From: Paenibacillus sp. VTT E-133291 | Lineage (GTDB): Bacteria; Bacillota; Bacilli; Paenibacillales; Paenibacillaceae | Direction of reading: 5' to 3' | Length of the DNA stretch: 49,140 nucleotides | Assembly (NCBI RefSeq): GCF_002264395.1 | Contig: NZ_NFVA01000052.1 | Span: forward strand, 1 to 49,140 | In this document: positions 16,401-26,300 of the stretch, in pieces | Layout: each line of letters begins with the position of its first letter | Numbering within the stretch: position 1 is the stretch's first letter | Program-made: the position numbers and the translations under genes | Notes under the pieces: generated by a model | Told to the model about the DNA's origin: nothing | Database searches by the model: none | The model's input: only the letters and a program-made list of their open reading frames with translations

Positions 16401-17180
16401 CATGAAGCTTGGAAAGTTATTCCTGGCTCTGCCGGATATACGATTGATCCTTCCAAAGGTCTAGTCTTGAAGGCACAGAACAGCGGGCTGAATGGATTGT
16501 ATATCCTCAATGACACGTGGACTAATTATAAAGTAGAGGTTGTTCTTGAAAGAGCTTCCGGCGAAGATGGCTTCTATGTAGGTGCAGGTCTGACAGACAT
16601 TTCACCAGAAAATAAAGATGTTATCGAATATGCGATTGGTTATAATGGCGATGCCACAGGAGTCAAGGTGTACAAGCAAGGGATTGAGGCTTATACGCTC
16701 GGCGATTATTCCTCTAGTACAGCAGCAGGTAACCTGAGAGCTAGTTGCTATGAAGAGCTGGCGGATCATACGGTATATACCATCACTGTTAATTATGGTG
16801 GAGCAGATGGCAAGCATTTGATTTGCTCTTACACAGATGGCAAGACAACAAGTAAAGTGCTTGATTATAAGCTCGAAGCGTATAACAGAGAAGTATACAA
16901 TTCCGTTACTAAAGATGATAAGCATCTCTATATGAAGCTTGTGAATGCGGATCGTGTAGAGAAAGCAACGAAGCTTGAATTGAAAGGCTTAAACGTAGCT
17001 ACTACCGGTAAATGGATTACTTTAACAGGCGATGCTTCGCTGATTCACACCCCTAATGTGAACAGAAAAAATGATGAGAAGGTTACTCCGGTTGAAACAG
17101 AAATCATGTTTAATAAAGACACTGCAATTGTAAATCTAGCTGCCCATTCTGTGAACGTGATTGTTCTGGACCTTATTTAA
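13422..17180 (+). CDS. LamG-GH51 alpha-L-arabinofuranosidase, no signal peptide
   Basis: A 1252-residue modular glycosidase. Residues about 13-245 form a LamG/concanavalin-like domain (LIAYYKFDNPDHVGQDYSGNGNDG). Residues about 245-330 are an atrophied bacterial Ig-like domain. Residues about 335-990 are a GH51 alpha-L-arabinofuranosidase with LYGLFYEDINNAADGGIYAEL, FLRFPGGC and the catalytic acid/base in GVGNENWG (Glu724); the nucleophile is in FVGEYAS (Glu856). A second beta-sandwich (about 1010-1190) follows. It would remove arabinose from arabinan or RG-I side chains. Such LamG-bearing enzymes are generally exported, but this N-terminus (MNNDNSNKSINSNLI) has no signal peptide, and no better upstream start was seen. 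Either it works in the cytoplasm or it leaves by another route. Confidence 0.88.
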   Translation: MNNDNSNKSINSNLIAYYKFDNPDHVGQDYSGNGNDGTASGTKLPSIQTVAGRSAVSLAGGEHGTSYISLPDDLLKEVSDQTGLTVSTWMHVSSGGSLWERLFDFGKGETGPYIFLTRNFRGTCFAGEDLVADPGKSFTAGEWVHVAFAVTGTKGGTLSSAGPVVYINGEVVADGMISQTSSGTYAKLRTWFATFEDQGNYSNNTIGRSQYSADVDFGGSLADFRVYKAGLTQDEVIEIMCESLTDEDIVKLAKDKYLTFTSSIITKDIELPATLMGGKVNVSWVSSDSAILSNEGILNKTVQSAQGVTLTALLKKGDSVVEKSFNVSVLPEGLPPYTLTIDGNLEILDVSDVLYGLFYEDINNAADGGIYAELVQNRSFESFAFDSYSHVCGVHGTSTGRNYTPLHAWSGDTDKMTVHHTGGLNDFFGIEDKDMNAHYVTVADGATIKNRGFADSNQHCSMFIQKDAKYNFTIWAKAEAAGTITLQLLDKDGKAISDTAVVEVNDDGNWKKYGVASKLVLTGSETVLGQLALTFNGEISIDMVSLMPEEVWGAGEEERSATAHANYKGNPNYRLRKDLVNALVDLHPTFLRFPGGCISEGSHIWENVYDWKESVNDIELRKENYNVWGYMMTMGLGYMEYFQLAEDLNATPLPVMACGVLCQARSDYANPAGGALRDYYVKNFTDLIDFAISMDFDNNEWAALRKKMGHEAAFDLRYLGVGNENWGTEFFANFEYFKITIDEYMVKNYPDHELTILSTVGAQADDDAYQQGWKFLSGNLQGSEQISFTDGTSSIEETVTWYEKQKNYMDTIADEHYYRSNEYLLENADRYNYYYRAYKEDGSLDEAETSKVFVGEYASTDKNTLAGAIAEAAIMSSFENNADVIRLAATAPLFNKVLTDGTYRWTPDCIWFDDETVWYTPNYYVQQLYAKYLGTKVVGTSFSTYRNGEKVDLIPHGGIEVAAGKASVVVKRLEVTSNTDGSVMFEQDFTQPLHEAWKVIPGSAGYTIDPSKGLVLKAQNSGLNGLYILNDTWTNYKVEVVLERASGEDGFYVGAGLTDISPENKDVIEYAIGYNGDATGVKVYKQGIEAYTLGDYSSSTAAGNLRASCYEELADHTVYTITVNYGGADGKHLICSYTDGKTTSKVLDYKLEAYNREVYNSVTKDDKHLYMKLVNADRVEKATKLELKGLNVATTGKWITLTGDASLIHTPNVNRKNDEKVTPVETEIMFNKDTAIVNLAAHSVNVIVLDLI

Positions 17181-17201
17181 TAGAATAGATAGCATTGAGC
17201 G

Positions 17202-17235
17202 CGCGCCGATATCACCTCGGCGCGTGTTGTTGTTT
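17202..17235 (+). terminator. Probable terminator of the GH51 gene
   Basis: CGCGCCGA and TCGGCGCG form an 8-bp GC-rich stem around a 7-nt loop, followed by a T/G-rich tail. The tail is poorer in T than in a standard terminator. Confidence 0.6.
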
Positions 17236-17438
17236 AGGAAGGCTTGTAATCGGTTGATGTTTATATAGGGAGAACTGTCCACTTCTTGATGAATCTCTGA
17301 ATCTAACTTACACTGGTGAAAGCACAATCACCCGAATGACTCTCCATCCTGCGAACCTCCCAGTTAATTTTCACCTCATAGCTGCTTTCATTTCACGAGA
17401 ATATAGTTCATATCTTGCCCCTATAGGAGGATGATACA
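17236..17438 (+). other. Leader upstream of the acetyltransferase gene with unassigned hairpin
   Basis: About 200 bp without a gene. It contains GGTGA-N8-TCACC within a larger ACTGG...CCCAGT-bounded segment. No T-box signature sequence or known riboswitch core was recognised. It may hold a regulatory RNA, but nothing specific can be supported. Confidence 0.3.
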
Positions 17439-17960
17439 ATGATGAAATCATTCAAAATGGACTGGAAGGCAAATCTAAAAAATCCACAAACGATTATGGC
17501 TTTGTTTACTTATCGTTTTGGAAATTGGGTGTATTATCGGGTGAAAAGTGGCCTGATCCGCAAACCTTTGTGGCTCCTATACCGAATAATGGATGTGCTG
17601 TTTGTTCGAATTGTTGCCAGTGGAGAGCTTCATGCAGAAGCGCAAATTGGTGATGCGCTTCATTTACCGCATGGGTTAAATGGCATTATCATTAGTCCTA
17701 AAGCGGTGATTGGCAACAACGCTACTATTTTTCACCAAGTGACCATTGGGGGGAGAAATAACTTAGGGGAACCTGTGATTGGTGATAGAGCATTTATCGG
17801 AGTAGGTTCTAAGATACTTGGCCCGATTACGCTGGGGAATGATGTTAATATCGGAGCGATGTCAGTTGTGGTTAAGGATGTGCCGGATAATGCTTCGGCC
17901 GTAGGGATTCCTGCCAGAAATATTTTGCGAGATGAACCTAAACCTGAACATACAAGATAA
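17439..17960 (+). CDS. Serine O-acetyltransferase-like hexapeptide-repeat protein
   Basis: A 173-residue left-handed beta-helix acyltransferase. The C-terminal half has hexapeptide turns typical of CysE: IGDALHLPHGLNGIII, NNATIFHQVTIGG with the catalytic-type histidine, VIGDRAFIGVGSKILGPITLGNDVNIGAMSVV and VGIPARNI. CysE makes O-acetylserine from serine and acetyl-CoA for cysteine synthesis. The protein lacks the long N-terminal helical domain of enterobacterial CysE, and the FGNWVYYRV start resembles short SAT-like proteins also found in polysaccharide loci. A serine acetyltransferase is therefore likely but another acceptor is possible. An AGGAGG RBS precedes the start. Confidence 0.75.
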   Translation: MMKSFKMDWKANLKNPQTIMALFTYRFGNWVYYRVKSGLIRKPLWLLYRIMDVLFVRIVASGELHAEAQIGDALHLPHGLNGIIISPKAVIGNNATIFHQVTIGGRNNLGEPVIGDRAFIGVGSKILGPITLGNDVNIGAMSVVVKDVPDNASAVGIPARNILRDEPKPEHTR

Positions 17961-17990
17961 CGGCGGGATGTTCTAGTACATAGGGTATCG

Positions 17991-18019
17991 CTTTATTTTA
18001 ATAAGTTACAGGGTATAAT
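17991..18019 (+). promoter_or_regulatory. Possible promoter of the UbiD-family gene
   Basis: A perfect TATAAT (18014-18019) lies about 50 bp upstream of the ATG. The -35 region 17 bp earlier is weak. Assigned on the -10 box only. Confidence 0.35.
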
Positions 18020-18070
18020 TAAAACATCCAAGAAATCTTGTAATAACCTTCTAGAGATCGGAGTAATGAA

Positions 18071-19903
18071 ATGAAATATAGCAATTTAGAAGAGTGTGTA
18101 AATGATTTAGAGAAACATGGACATTTGGTTCGTATTCGTGAAGAAGTGGATCCCTATCTGGAGATGGCCGCAATTCACTTGAAGGTTTATGAAGCCGGTG
18201 GGCCTGCATTATTATTTGAAAATGTAAAAGGCTCGAAGTTTCGTGCGGTGTCTAACCTTTTTGGAACGATTGAGCGCAGTAAGTTTATCTTTCGGCGTAC
18301 CTGGAACTCCACGCATAACGTAATTGCACTTCGTAACGATCCTATGAAAGCACTCAAAAATCCTTTTAAATATGTAGGGACAGGACTATCCGCGAGAAAA
18401 GCATTGCCTATCAAAAAGCCAGGGGGTCTGCCAAGTGGTTTTCAGGAAATCAGTATTTCTGATCTTCCGCTGATCACACATTGGCCAGAGGATGGTGGCG
18501 CTTTTGTCACATTGCCGCAAGTGTATTCCGAAGATCCAGACAAGCCAGGCATTATGAATTCCAATCTGGGCATGTACCGCGTTCAGTTGAATGGCAATGA
18601 TTATGAACTCAATAAAGAGGTTGGTATTCATTATCAGATTCATCGCGGTATCGGCGTTCACCAAGAAAGAGCCAATCGAAAAGGAGAACCCCTTAAAGTG
18701 AGCTGCTTCATCGGCGGACCTCCAGCGCATACGTTATCGGCTGTAATGCCTTTGCCAGAGGGAATGAGTGAGATGATCGTTGCAGGTTTACTTTCGGGAC
18801 GTCATTTTAGCTATAGCTATGTAGATGGATATTGCATTAGTAATGATGCAGATTTTGTGATCACAGGGGAAATTCATCCTGGTGAGACGAAGCCGGAAGG
18901 GCCTTTTGGTGATCATTTAGGATATTACAGCTTAGTTCATCCTTTTCCAGTTATGAAAGTACATAAAGTGTACGCTAAAAAGAATGCCATCTTTCCATTT
19001 ACGGTTGTCGGCAGACCACCACAAGAGGATACCGCTTTTGGTGAGTTAATTCACGAGTTGACGGGCGGAGCTATTCGACAAGAAATCCCGGGTGTCAAAG
19101 AAGTTCACGCCGTTGATGCTGCGGGAGTTCATCCCCTTTTATTTGCGATTGGCAGTGAACGTTATACGCCTTATCAGCAAGTGAAGCAGCCAGCAGAGAT
19201 TCTTACCATTGCAAATCGGATTTTGGGTACAGGCCAGCTTAGTTTAGCTAAGTTTTTATTTATTACAGCCGAAGAACAACAGCCTATTAGTACACAAGAT
19301 GTTGAAGATTTCTTGACGTATATTCTGGAGCGAATTAATCTTCGCAGAGATATTCATTTCTATACGAATACAACGATTGATACCCTTGATTATTCCGGCA
19401 CAGGATTAAACAGCGGGAGTAAGGTGATTTTCGCTGCAGTTGGGGAGAAGAAAAGAGAGCTATGTACAGAGGTTCCTGGCATTTTTCAAGAACTACAAGG
19501 ATTTGAACATACGCGTATGGTGATGCCGGGTCTCGTGGCGCTTCAAGGCTCTAAATTCACTACTTACGCTGAAGCAGCGCAGGAAATGAACAAGCTTAGC
19601 GAAGCGATTCAAGAAGAGGGAGCACTCCCATCTTGTCCGATGATTATTGTGTGTGATGATAGCGAGTTCTTAAGTGATAGAATTGAGAATTTCCTATGGG
19701 CGACGTTCACGCGCAGCAATCCTTCTCATGATATATATGGCGTGAACAGTTCAACGGAGTATAAGCATTGGTCATGTGATAACGTGATTATTGACGCGCG
19801 TGTAAAACCTCATCAAGCGCCACCATTAATTCCGGATCAAGCGGTTCAAAAGCATATCGAACGATTATTTGCTCCGGGTGGCAGCTTAAACGGTAAGATC
19901 TAA
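18071..19903 (+). CDS. UbiD-family prenyl-FMN-dependent decarboxylase
   Basis: A 610-residue (de)carboxylase of the UbiD family. Seen motifs are GGPALLFENVKG near the N-terminus, the NSNLGMYRVQL segment with the conserved Asn and Arg, HYQIHRGIGVH, and the family hallmark ETKPEGPFGDHLGYY carrying active-site glutamates and metal ligands. UbiD enzymes act on aromatic or alpha,beta-unsaturated acids with prenylated FMN made by UbiX; no UbiX-like gene is in the window. The length, above that of BsdC or E. coli UbiD, resembles the long form implicated in futalosine-route menaquinone synthesis, but the substrate is not determined. Its own -10 box and terminator suggest a single-gene unit. Confidence 0.88.
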   Translation: MKYSNLEECVNDLEKHGHLVRIREEVDPYLEMAAIHLKVYEAGGPALLFENVKGSKFRAVSNLFGTIERSKFIFRRTWNSTHNVIALRNDPMKALKNPFKYVGTGLSARKALPIKKPGGLPSGFQEISISDLPLITHWPEDGGAFVTLPQVYSEDPDKPGIMNSNLGMYRVQLNGNDYELNKEVGIHYQIHRGIGVHQERANRKGEPLKVSCFIGGPPAHTLSAVMPLPEGMSEMIVAGLLSGRHFSYSYVDGYCISNDADFVITGEIHPGETKPEGPFGDHLGYYSLVHPFPVMKVHKVYAKKNAIFPFTVVGRPPQEDTAFGELIHELTGGAIRQEIPGVKEVHAVDAAGVHPLLFAIGSERYTPYQQVKQPAEILTIANRILGTGQLSLAKFLFITAEEQQPISTQDVEDFLTYILERINLRRDIHFYTNTTIDTLDYSGTGLNSGSKVIFAAVGEKKRELCTEVPGIFQELQGFEHTRMVMPGLVALQGSKFTTYAEAAQEMNKLSEAIQEEGALPSCPMIIVCDDSEFLSDRIENFLWATFTRSNPSHDIYGVNSSTEYKHWSCDNVIIDARVKPHQAPPLIPDQAVQKHIERLFAPGGSLNGKI

Positions 19904-19912
19904 CCATAACTC

Positions 19913-19946
19913 AAAGACCTTCTTGGAAAACCAAGGAGGTCTTTTT
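19913..19946 (+). terminator. Terminator of the UbiD-family gene
   Basis: AAAGACCTTCTTGG pairs with CCAAGGAGGTCTTT across an AAAA loop, with one G-U wobble, followed by TTTTT. Confidence 0.9.
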
Positions 19947-20321
19947 GCTGTTTTTTGAAATGATTTTACTCATATGAAATTAAAAATGTATAGATGTATT
20001 CTGGGTTTTATGTCCCAGCTTGTCACGAAATCGTAGGATTTTATAACTAGAGGCGAGTGAAATGAACGGTTTAGTGTACGATAAACTCTGTTTTTTAAAT
20101 GTTCATAGTGAAACTTAGGTGGTAGTATCGTGTTGGATATGAGTGCATCTGGAAATGATTATCCAGAAAAGTGTCTGAGCAAGGAGGAGGGGATACGCGC
20201 ACGAAGAGAACTTATGTTTGAAGAACGAATGACAATGAAGCTTATTGTAAGCGTTTACTACAGCAGGGCCAGATGCGTACTAAGTTCTTTCAATCCTAAG
20301 AAAGCGGGTGAAGCACGGAAG
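19947..20321 (+). other. Long 5' region of the rhamnogalacturonan lyase gene
   Basis: This stretch of about 375 bp is partly open in frame with the downstream gene from 20130, but it reads like a leader. It contains a small CTGGA...TCCAG hairpin (20150-20166) and a strong AAGGAGGAGG at about 20181-20190 with no start codon at the right distance. It also holds a cre-like site, and no signal peptide is encoded until after 20322. No promoter was fixed with confidence. Confidence 0.5.
20246..20259. promoter_or_regulatory. Candidate CcpA binding site (cre)
   Basis: TGTAAGCGTTTACT matches the strong cre form TGTAAGCGTTTACA at 13 of 14 positions and fits TGNNANCGNTNNCA except for the last base. It lies 63 bp before the preferred start at 20322. 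This fits carbon catabolite repression of a pectin-degrading exoenzyme. Confidence 0.65.
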
Positions 20322-23300
20322 ATGAAGAGAAATAAAATGGGGAATAAAATACTTATTGTGTTATTGTCGTGGGTCTTCATTTGTTCATCTCTATTTCCCT
20401 CTACAACCTTTGGAGTGCAACCAGCCAGTGCGGATTCAGGTCCAATAACTTTGCGATATGATTTTGGAACGGCAACAAGTCCTGTAATGAGTAGTTATAC
20501 AGCTGTGCATGAATCTAAGCTGTATACGAAGGAGCTAGGATATGGTCTAGATCAGGCGGTTGCCTCAAGAAATCGCTCGGGCGGAGATGAACTGACTAAT
20601 GATTTTGTATTGGGATTGTCTTACGCCTTTCTAGTGGATCTTCCTAATGGGGATTACGATGTGACTGTATTCTCAGGAGATTTATTGGCAGGCACAAGTA
20701 CAACTAAAACTACGATTACCTTAGAAGGTGTTACGGCTGGTTCAATAAGCAGCAAGCAGGCTGTAAATCAAGCCACCTACCGCACGGCTGTCCATGACGG
20801 TCAACTGACCGTTGGCATTACGGGTACAGGGGTTGGCGGGTATTTAAATGGACTTATGATTCAGCAAATCGTGCCGGGTCCGCTGCAGGCTCCTGAGAGC
20901 TTAGCGGTTACGAATCTCTCGCCCGCTGCGGTCTCCCTCGGGTGGAGCAGCGTGACAGAAGCAGTCTATTACAATATATATCGGACAGAGCTTCCTAGCG
21001 GGGCTATTCAATCGATTGGTCAAGTTCCTGCGACCAACTATGTGGATTCAGACGTAAATCAAGGCAGTGGCTACATTTATAATGTGTCTGCTGTTAAAGG
21101 CAGCGGTGAGGAGTCTGCTTGGAGTGCATCTGTGACAGTAGATAAAATTCCGGAGGCAGAGGTTCCGGCAGCACCAACGGGCCTTTCGATTGTCAGCGTA
21201 GGTGCGAGTTCTGTTCAGCTAAGTTGGAACAACGTGGCGGGAGCTACCCGTTATACAATCTTAAGATCTGATTCAGCAGATGGATCCTTCCAGGAGATTG
21301 GGCAGTCGGAAAAGACGACATTTACGGATGTAGCAGTAGATACCTCTAAGCGTCAATATTTTGGGGTAAAAGCTGCTAATGGCCAAGGACAATCCCAGTT
21401 ATCTAACAAAGTGGAAAGTATGGTATACACGCCACCTGTAACATTGCCAGAAGGAAATGTATATTCCTTTGATTTTGGCCCAGGTGCTGCGGCGGAAGGT
21501 TATCTTAAGGTCGATGCGGGAGTATCTTATTCCTCTGCGGTTAAATATGGATTTACGGATATATCAAAGGTAACTGCTGTAGACCGGGGAACCTCTGATC
21601 CTTTACGATCGGATTTGGTGGTCCCTAAGGATACTGCCTTTAATGTAGATTTACCGAATGGTGACTATACTGTGTCACTTATCGCTGGAGATAGCGCCGG
21701 AGATACGGACATTGGCATCAAAGTAGAATCCATTCAAAAAGTTCAACAGACGAGCAAAACATCAGGTCAGTATTTGGAAATGAGCTTTGACATCGCTTTG
21801 GTGGATGGACAAATGAACTTGGCGTTCTCTGGCACTAAGCCTAATATCAATGCACTGGTGATTACTAAGCAGCCAGACCGTCCTGCTAATGAATTGCCTA
21901 CAGTTTATATTGCGGGTGATTCAACTGTGCAGACTTATGATCCTTACTGGATACCACAGGCTGGCTGGGGACAAATGATTCCTGATTTCTTTAGTGAGGA
22001 AGTAACGTTTAAGAATCACGCTATAGGAGGCCGCAGCTCTAAGTCATTTATTATAGAGGGGCGGCTGGATGAAGTACTGCGAAAGATACAGCCAGGTGAT
22101 TATTTCCTTATCCAATTTGGTCACAATGACGCAACGATCAGCGTTCCTGATCGGTATGCCTCTCCAGCAGATTATAAAAATTATTTAAAAACGTATGTCG
22201 AGGGAGCCAGACAAAGAGGAGCGACTCCGATTCTGGTGACCCCGATGGGACGTAGAGATTATAATGCTGCCACGGAACAATTTAATGTGAGTTTCCCTGA
22301 ATATGTGCAGGCGATGAAAGAGGTAGCGAATGAGCTGCATGTGGAATTGGTTGATCTTAGCGCGCTAAGTGTCGCTTATTACAACGCGATCGGTTTTGCA
22401 GCTACACGATCGGTGTTCCTTCACCTCGATGCAGGGATATATGGTGCTTTCCCGAATGGGTCGACAGACGATACTCACTTTCAAGAGTACGGAGCGATTC
22501 AAATGGCTCGTCTGCTGGCCAAAGGAATAGAGCAATTAAACATTCCGCTCTCCAGTTTTATAGAGGACATTAAGCAGCCAGAAACAGTGCCTGCCAAGCC
22601 AAAAGGTCTTGTAGCGGGAAGTATCAGTAATGCAGGTGCAGTACTGAAATGGGATAATGTAGAGGGCGCTGATATTTATAAAATCTATCGTAAGCTGGCG
22701 TCAGAAGCTGAAACTGCTTACGTATTGGCGGGAACTGCCACTATTCCAGCTTTAACATTAAGCGGAATGGCGGAAGGTAACAGCTACTCCGTTCGAGTGA
22801 CTGCAGTAAACGGGTTAGGTGAGTCTGAGCCTTCAGATGAAGTTAAGCTGACTACGAAGTCCGCACAATATCGTTATGATTTTGGACCTGTTGGCTCACC
22901 CGTTGCCGCCGGTTATACGGAAGTGAACCGTAATGTACTTTATACAACAGAACGTGGTTATGGCTTGTCCTCAAGTGAAGGTATGAGTGATCGAGATCGC
23001 GGTAGTGCGACTGATGCACTTCGTAGAGATTTCGTAATCTATTTTGGAGGCTCGTATGAATTTAAAGTGGATTTACCGAATGGTTATTATTCCGTTAAGA
23101 CTTATACCGGAGATTGGATTGGTTCTACCAAGACGAACGTAGCGATTGAAGGCAAAGATTATGGAACAGTCTCCTCAGGTAAGGAAAATATTGCTGAGAA
23201 GCTGTATAACCAGATCGCTGTCAAAGACGGTCAGATGAATCTTGTTTTTAGCGGCACAACGGCTCATCTCAATGGACTTGAAATCACACCTCTATTATTA

Positions 23301-26300
23301 GCCCCAACGAATCTGAAACTAGGTAGTCTGGACTTAAACAATGAGCCTATCGCAGCTAAACTATCTTGGGATGGTATGGATAGTGCGCTGAGATACCGAG
23401 TTTATCGTCAAGCAACGGTTTCGAACAGTGCAGAGCTGCTGGGCGAGACAACAGAGCCGCTTTACACAGATACCACTGCGGATATCGGTATGGAATACAT
23501 CTATACGGTAACTTCGGTAGATAGCACGGGACTGGAATCCGTAACATCTAATGCCTTAAAGGTTTCTATGATTGATCCATCTGTAGCAAAAGCAGCCGTA
23601 CCTAGTGGTCTAGCAGTACAATCTACGAACAAAAATGATGTGACCTTTACATGGAATGAGGTATCGGATGCAAGGATGTTCAACATTTATCGTGCGAAAT
23701 CCGCGGATGGTGAGTTCATTCTAATCGGCAAATCATTCGAAGCTTCATACACAGACACCACCATTCTAAGTACAATTCCTTACTATTACAAAGTTGCCTC
23801 GGTAAATGCAGGCGGTATCTCTGATCTTTCCGCTACGCTGGAAACCTCAGCAGTGACAACACTATATCGGAAGATGGAGGCGCTGGATCGTGCGCCTGTA
23901 GCGGTTAAGACAGATGAGGGCATTTATATCAGCTGGCGGATGTTAGGTCTGGACCCGGAATCGATCGGTTTCAATCTGTATCGCGGGGAAGAGAAGCTAA
24001 ATGATTCGTTGATTACGCAAAGCACGAACTATCTCGATCCTTCCGGCACAGCTGATGCCAAATATAGAATCACATCGGTATACAATGGAATCGAAAAATC
24101 TGTTTCAGAAGAATTCAGCGTATGGCAGAAGCAGTACCTATCAGTTCCCTTGCAAAAACCAGCAGATGATTACACTAAAGACGGTCAGCCTTATACGTAT
24201 AGTGCAGGGGATGCAAGTCTAGGGGATGTGGATGGTGATGGGGTCTACGAAATCATCATGTTATGGTCGCCTTCGAACAGCAAAGATAACTCCCAGGCAG
24301 GTTATACAGGACTAGTCTATATGGATGCTTACAAGCTAGATGGCACACGTTTATGGCGGATTAATTTAGGGCCTAATATTCGTGCTGGTGCACATTATTC
24401 ACCGTTCATGGTTTACGATTTGGACAGTGATGGGCGTGCTGAGATTATGATGAAGACAGCAGATGGTACGGTTGATGGTCAAGGTACTTTGATCGGTGAT
24501 GCTAGTGCAGACTATCGCAACAGCTCGGGTTATGTGCTCCTCGGCAATGAGTATTTAACAGTGTTCGAAGGGGCAACAGGCCGGGCAATGGATACGGTTA
24601 GTTATGATCCGCCGCGTGGTGATGTGGGCGCTTGGGGCGATGCCTATGGTAATCGGGTGGACCGCTTTTTGGCAGCTATAGCTTATTTAGACGGTGAACA
24701 GCCAAGCGTGATTTTCAGTCGTGGTTATTACACTAGAACTGTACTTGCAGCGTATAACTATCGCGTAGGTAAGCTAGAGAAGGTATGGCGATTTGATAGT
24801 AATGAAGAAGGGTATGGCGATTACGCAGGGCAAGGGAACCATAATCTTTCAGTAGGAGATGTAGATGGTGACGGTAAGGACGAAATAACCTTCGGCGCGA
24901 TGGCCATCGATGATGATGGATTGCCGCTGTACAATACAAAGCTTGGTCATGGGGATGCGATCCATTTCGGAGATCTTGATCCAACCAGACCGGGGCTGGA
25001 GGTCTTTGATGTACATGAGCATACCGATTCCAAGTATGGTATTGAAATGCGTGATGCAGCTACAGGGGAAACCTTATGGGGTGTGTTCACAGGAATTGAT
25101 ACTGGACGCGGAATGTCAGCAGATATTGACCCGCGTTATGCTGGGGAAGAGGTATGGGCTGCAACGATCACCAATGAAGTGCAGATCCCTGTTACAGGCG
25201 TATACAGTGCTCAGGGAGAGCTAATTACGAATAAGCTGCCTTCCTCTACGAATTTCGGCATTTGGTGGGATGGTGATCTTTTACGGGAATTGCTGGATTC
25301 TAATCGAGTGGATAAGTGGGATTACACCAACCAGACAACAGCTAATTTGTTGACGGCTACTGGAGCTTCTTCTAATAATGGCACTAAGGCGAACCCAAGC
25401 TTACAGGCGGATCTGTTCGGGGATTGGCGTGAAGAAGTGATCTGGCGCGCAACGGACAGTTCTGAATTACGAATCTATACAACAACGGATATGACAGATT
25501 ATCGTATTCGCACTTTGATGCATGATCCGATCTACCGACTGGGAGTGGCTTGGCAGAACGTGGGTTATAATCAACCTCCGCATCCTGGATTCTTTCTTGG
25601 CGAAGGCATGGAACAACCTGCGGCGCCAAAAATTCAATATGTTGGTTCACCGGGGGAAACAGAAGATACTACACCACCTGCAATTACGGGTTTACCTTCT
25701 ACTCAAATGAGTGAATCGGAGGTTTTGAAAATACAGGTCGTAGCAGAAGATCCTGAATCGGGTGTTCGTAGTTTGGATATCACCTTTGATGGAAAAGAAG
25801 TTGCCTATGGTGATGAGATTGCCCTAACAGGACTTACGGGATCACATACGTTCATCGCAACAGCTGTGAATAACGCTGGACTCTCGACGACAGAACAAGT
25901 AATTATAGTCGTAAATGGGTCGCAGAAGGCTACAGGAATTCCGGGGCGACCGGTCCTATCCAATAACAATGGGCAGGATACAGGACTCTTGGATGGTGAT
26001 TACAAAATCACAATGAACATGTGGTGGGGCAATAATGGTACGGTCTACAAGCTATATGAGAACGGTACTTTAATAGACACGCAAACCTTACGCGATGACT
26101 CCCCAACCGCACAGACCGCAGTGACTAGTGTTACTGGAAAAGAAAACGGTACCTACACCTACACGGCTGAGCTAACTAATTCATTTGGAACAACGGTATC
26201 TACTTCTCATATGGTTATTGTGAAGGATGCTGCACCAGGTAAGCCAGTGTTATCTAATGACAACTGGGATGGTGATGGAGAGTATAAAGTGACCATGAAT

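Noticed and set aside
17236..17438. T-box or SAM riboswitch before the SAT-like gene
   Set aside because: No T-box core (GGGTGGNACCGCG-type) or SAM-I core was found on either strand.
20154..20162. AATGATTAT (reverse of ATAATCATT) as a third AraC operator before the RG lyase
   Set aside because: Only nine bases match, and the same nine-mer also occurs inside the namA coding sequence, so chance is likely in AT-rich DNA.
20130..20321. N-terminal extension of the RG lyase as true coding sequence
   Set aside because: No signal peptide at the upstream start, a cre-like site within it, and a normal signal peptide beginning at 20322. Retained only as a leader region.
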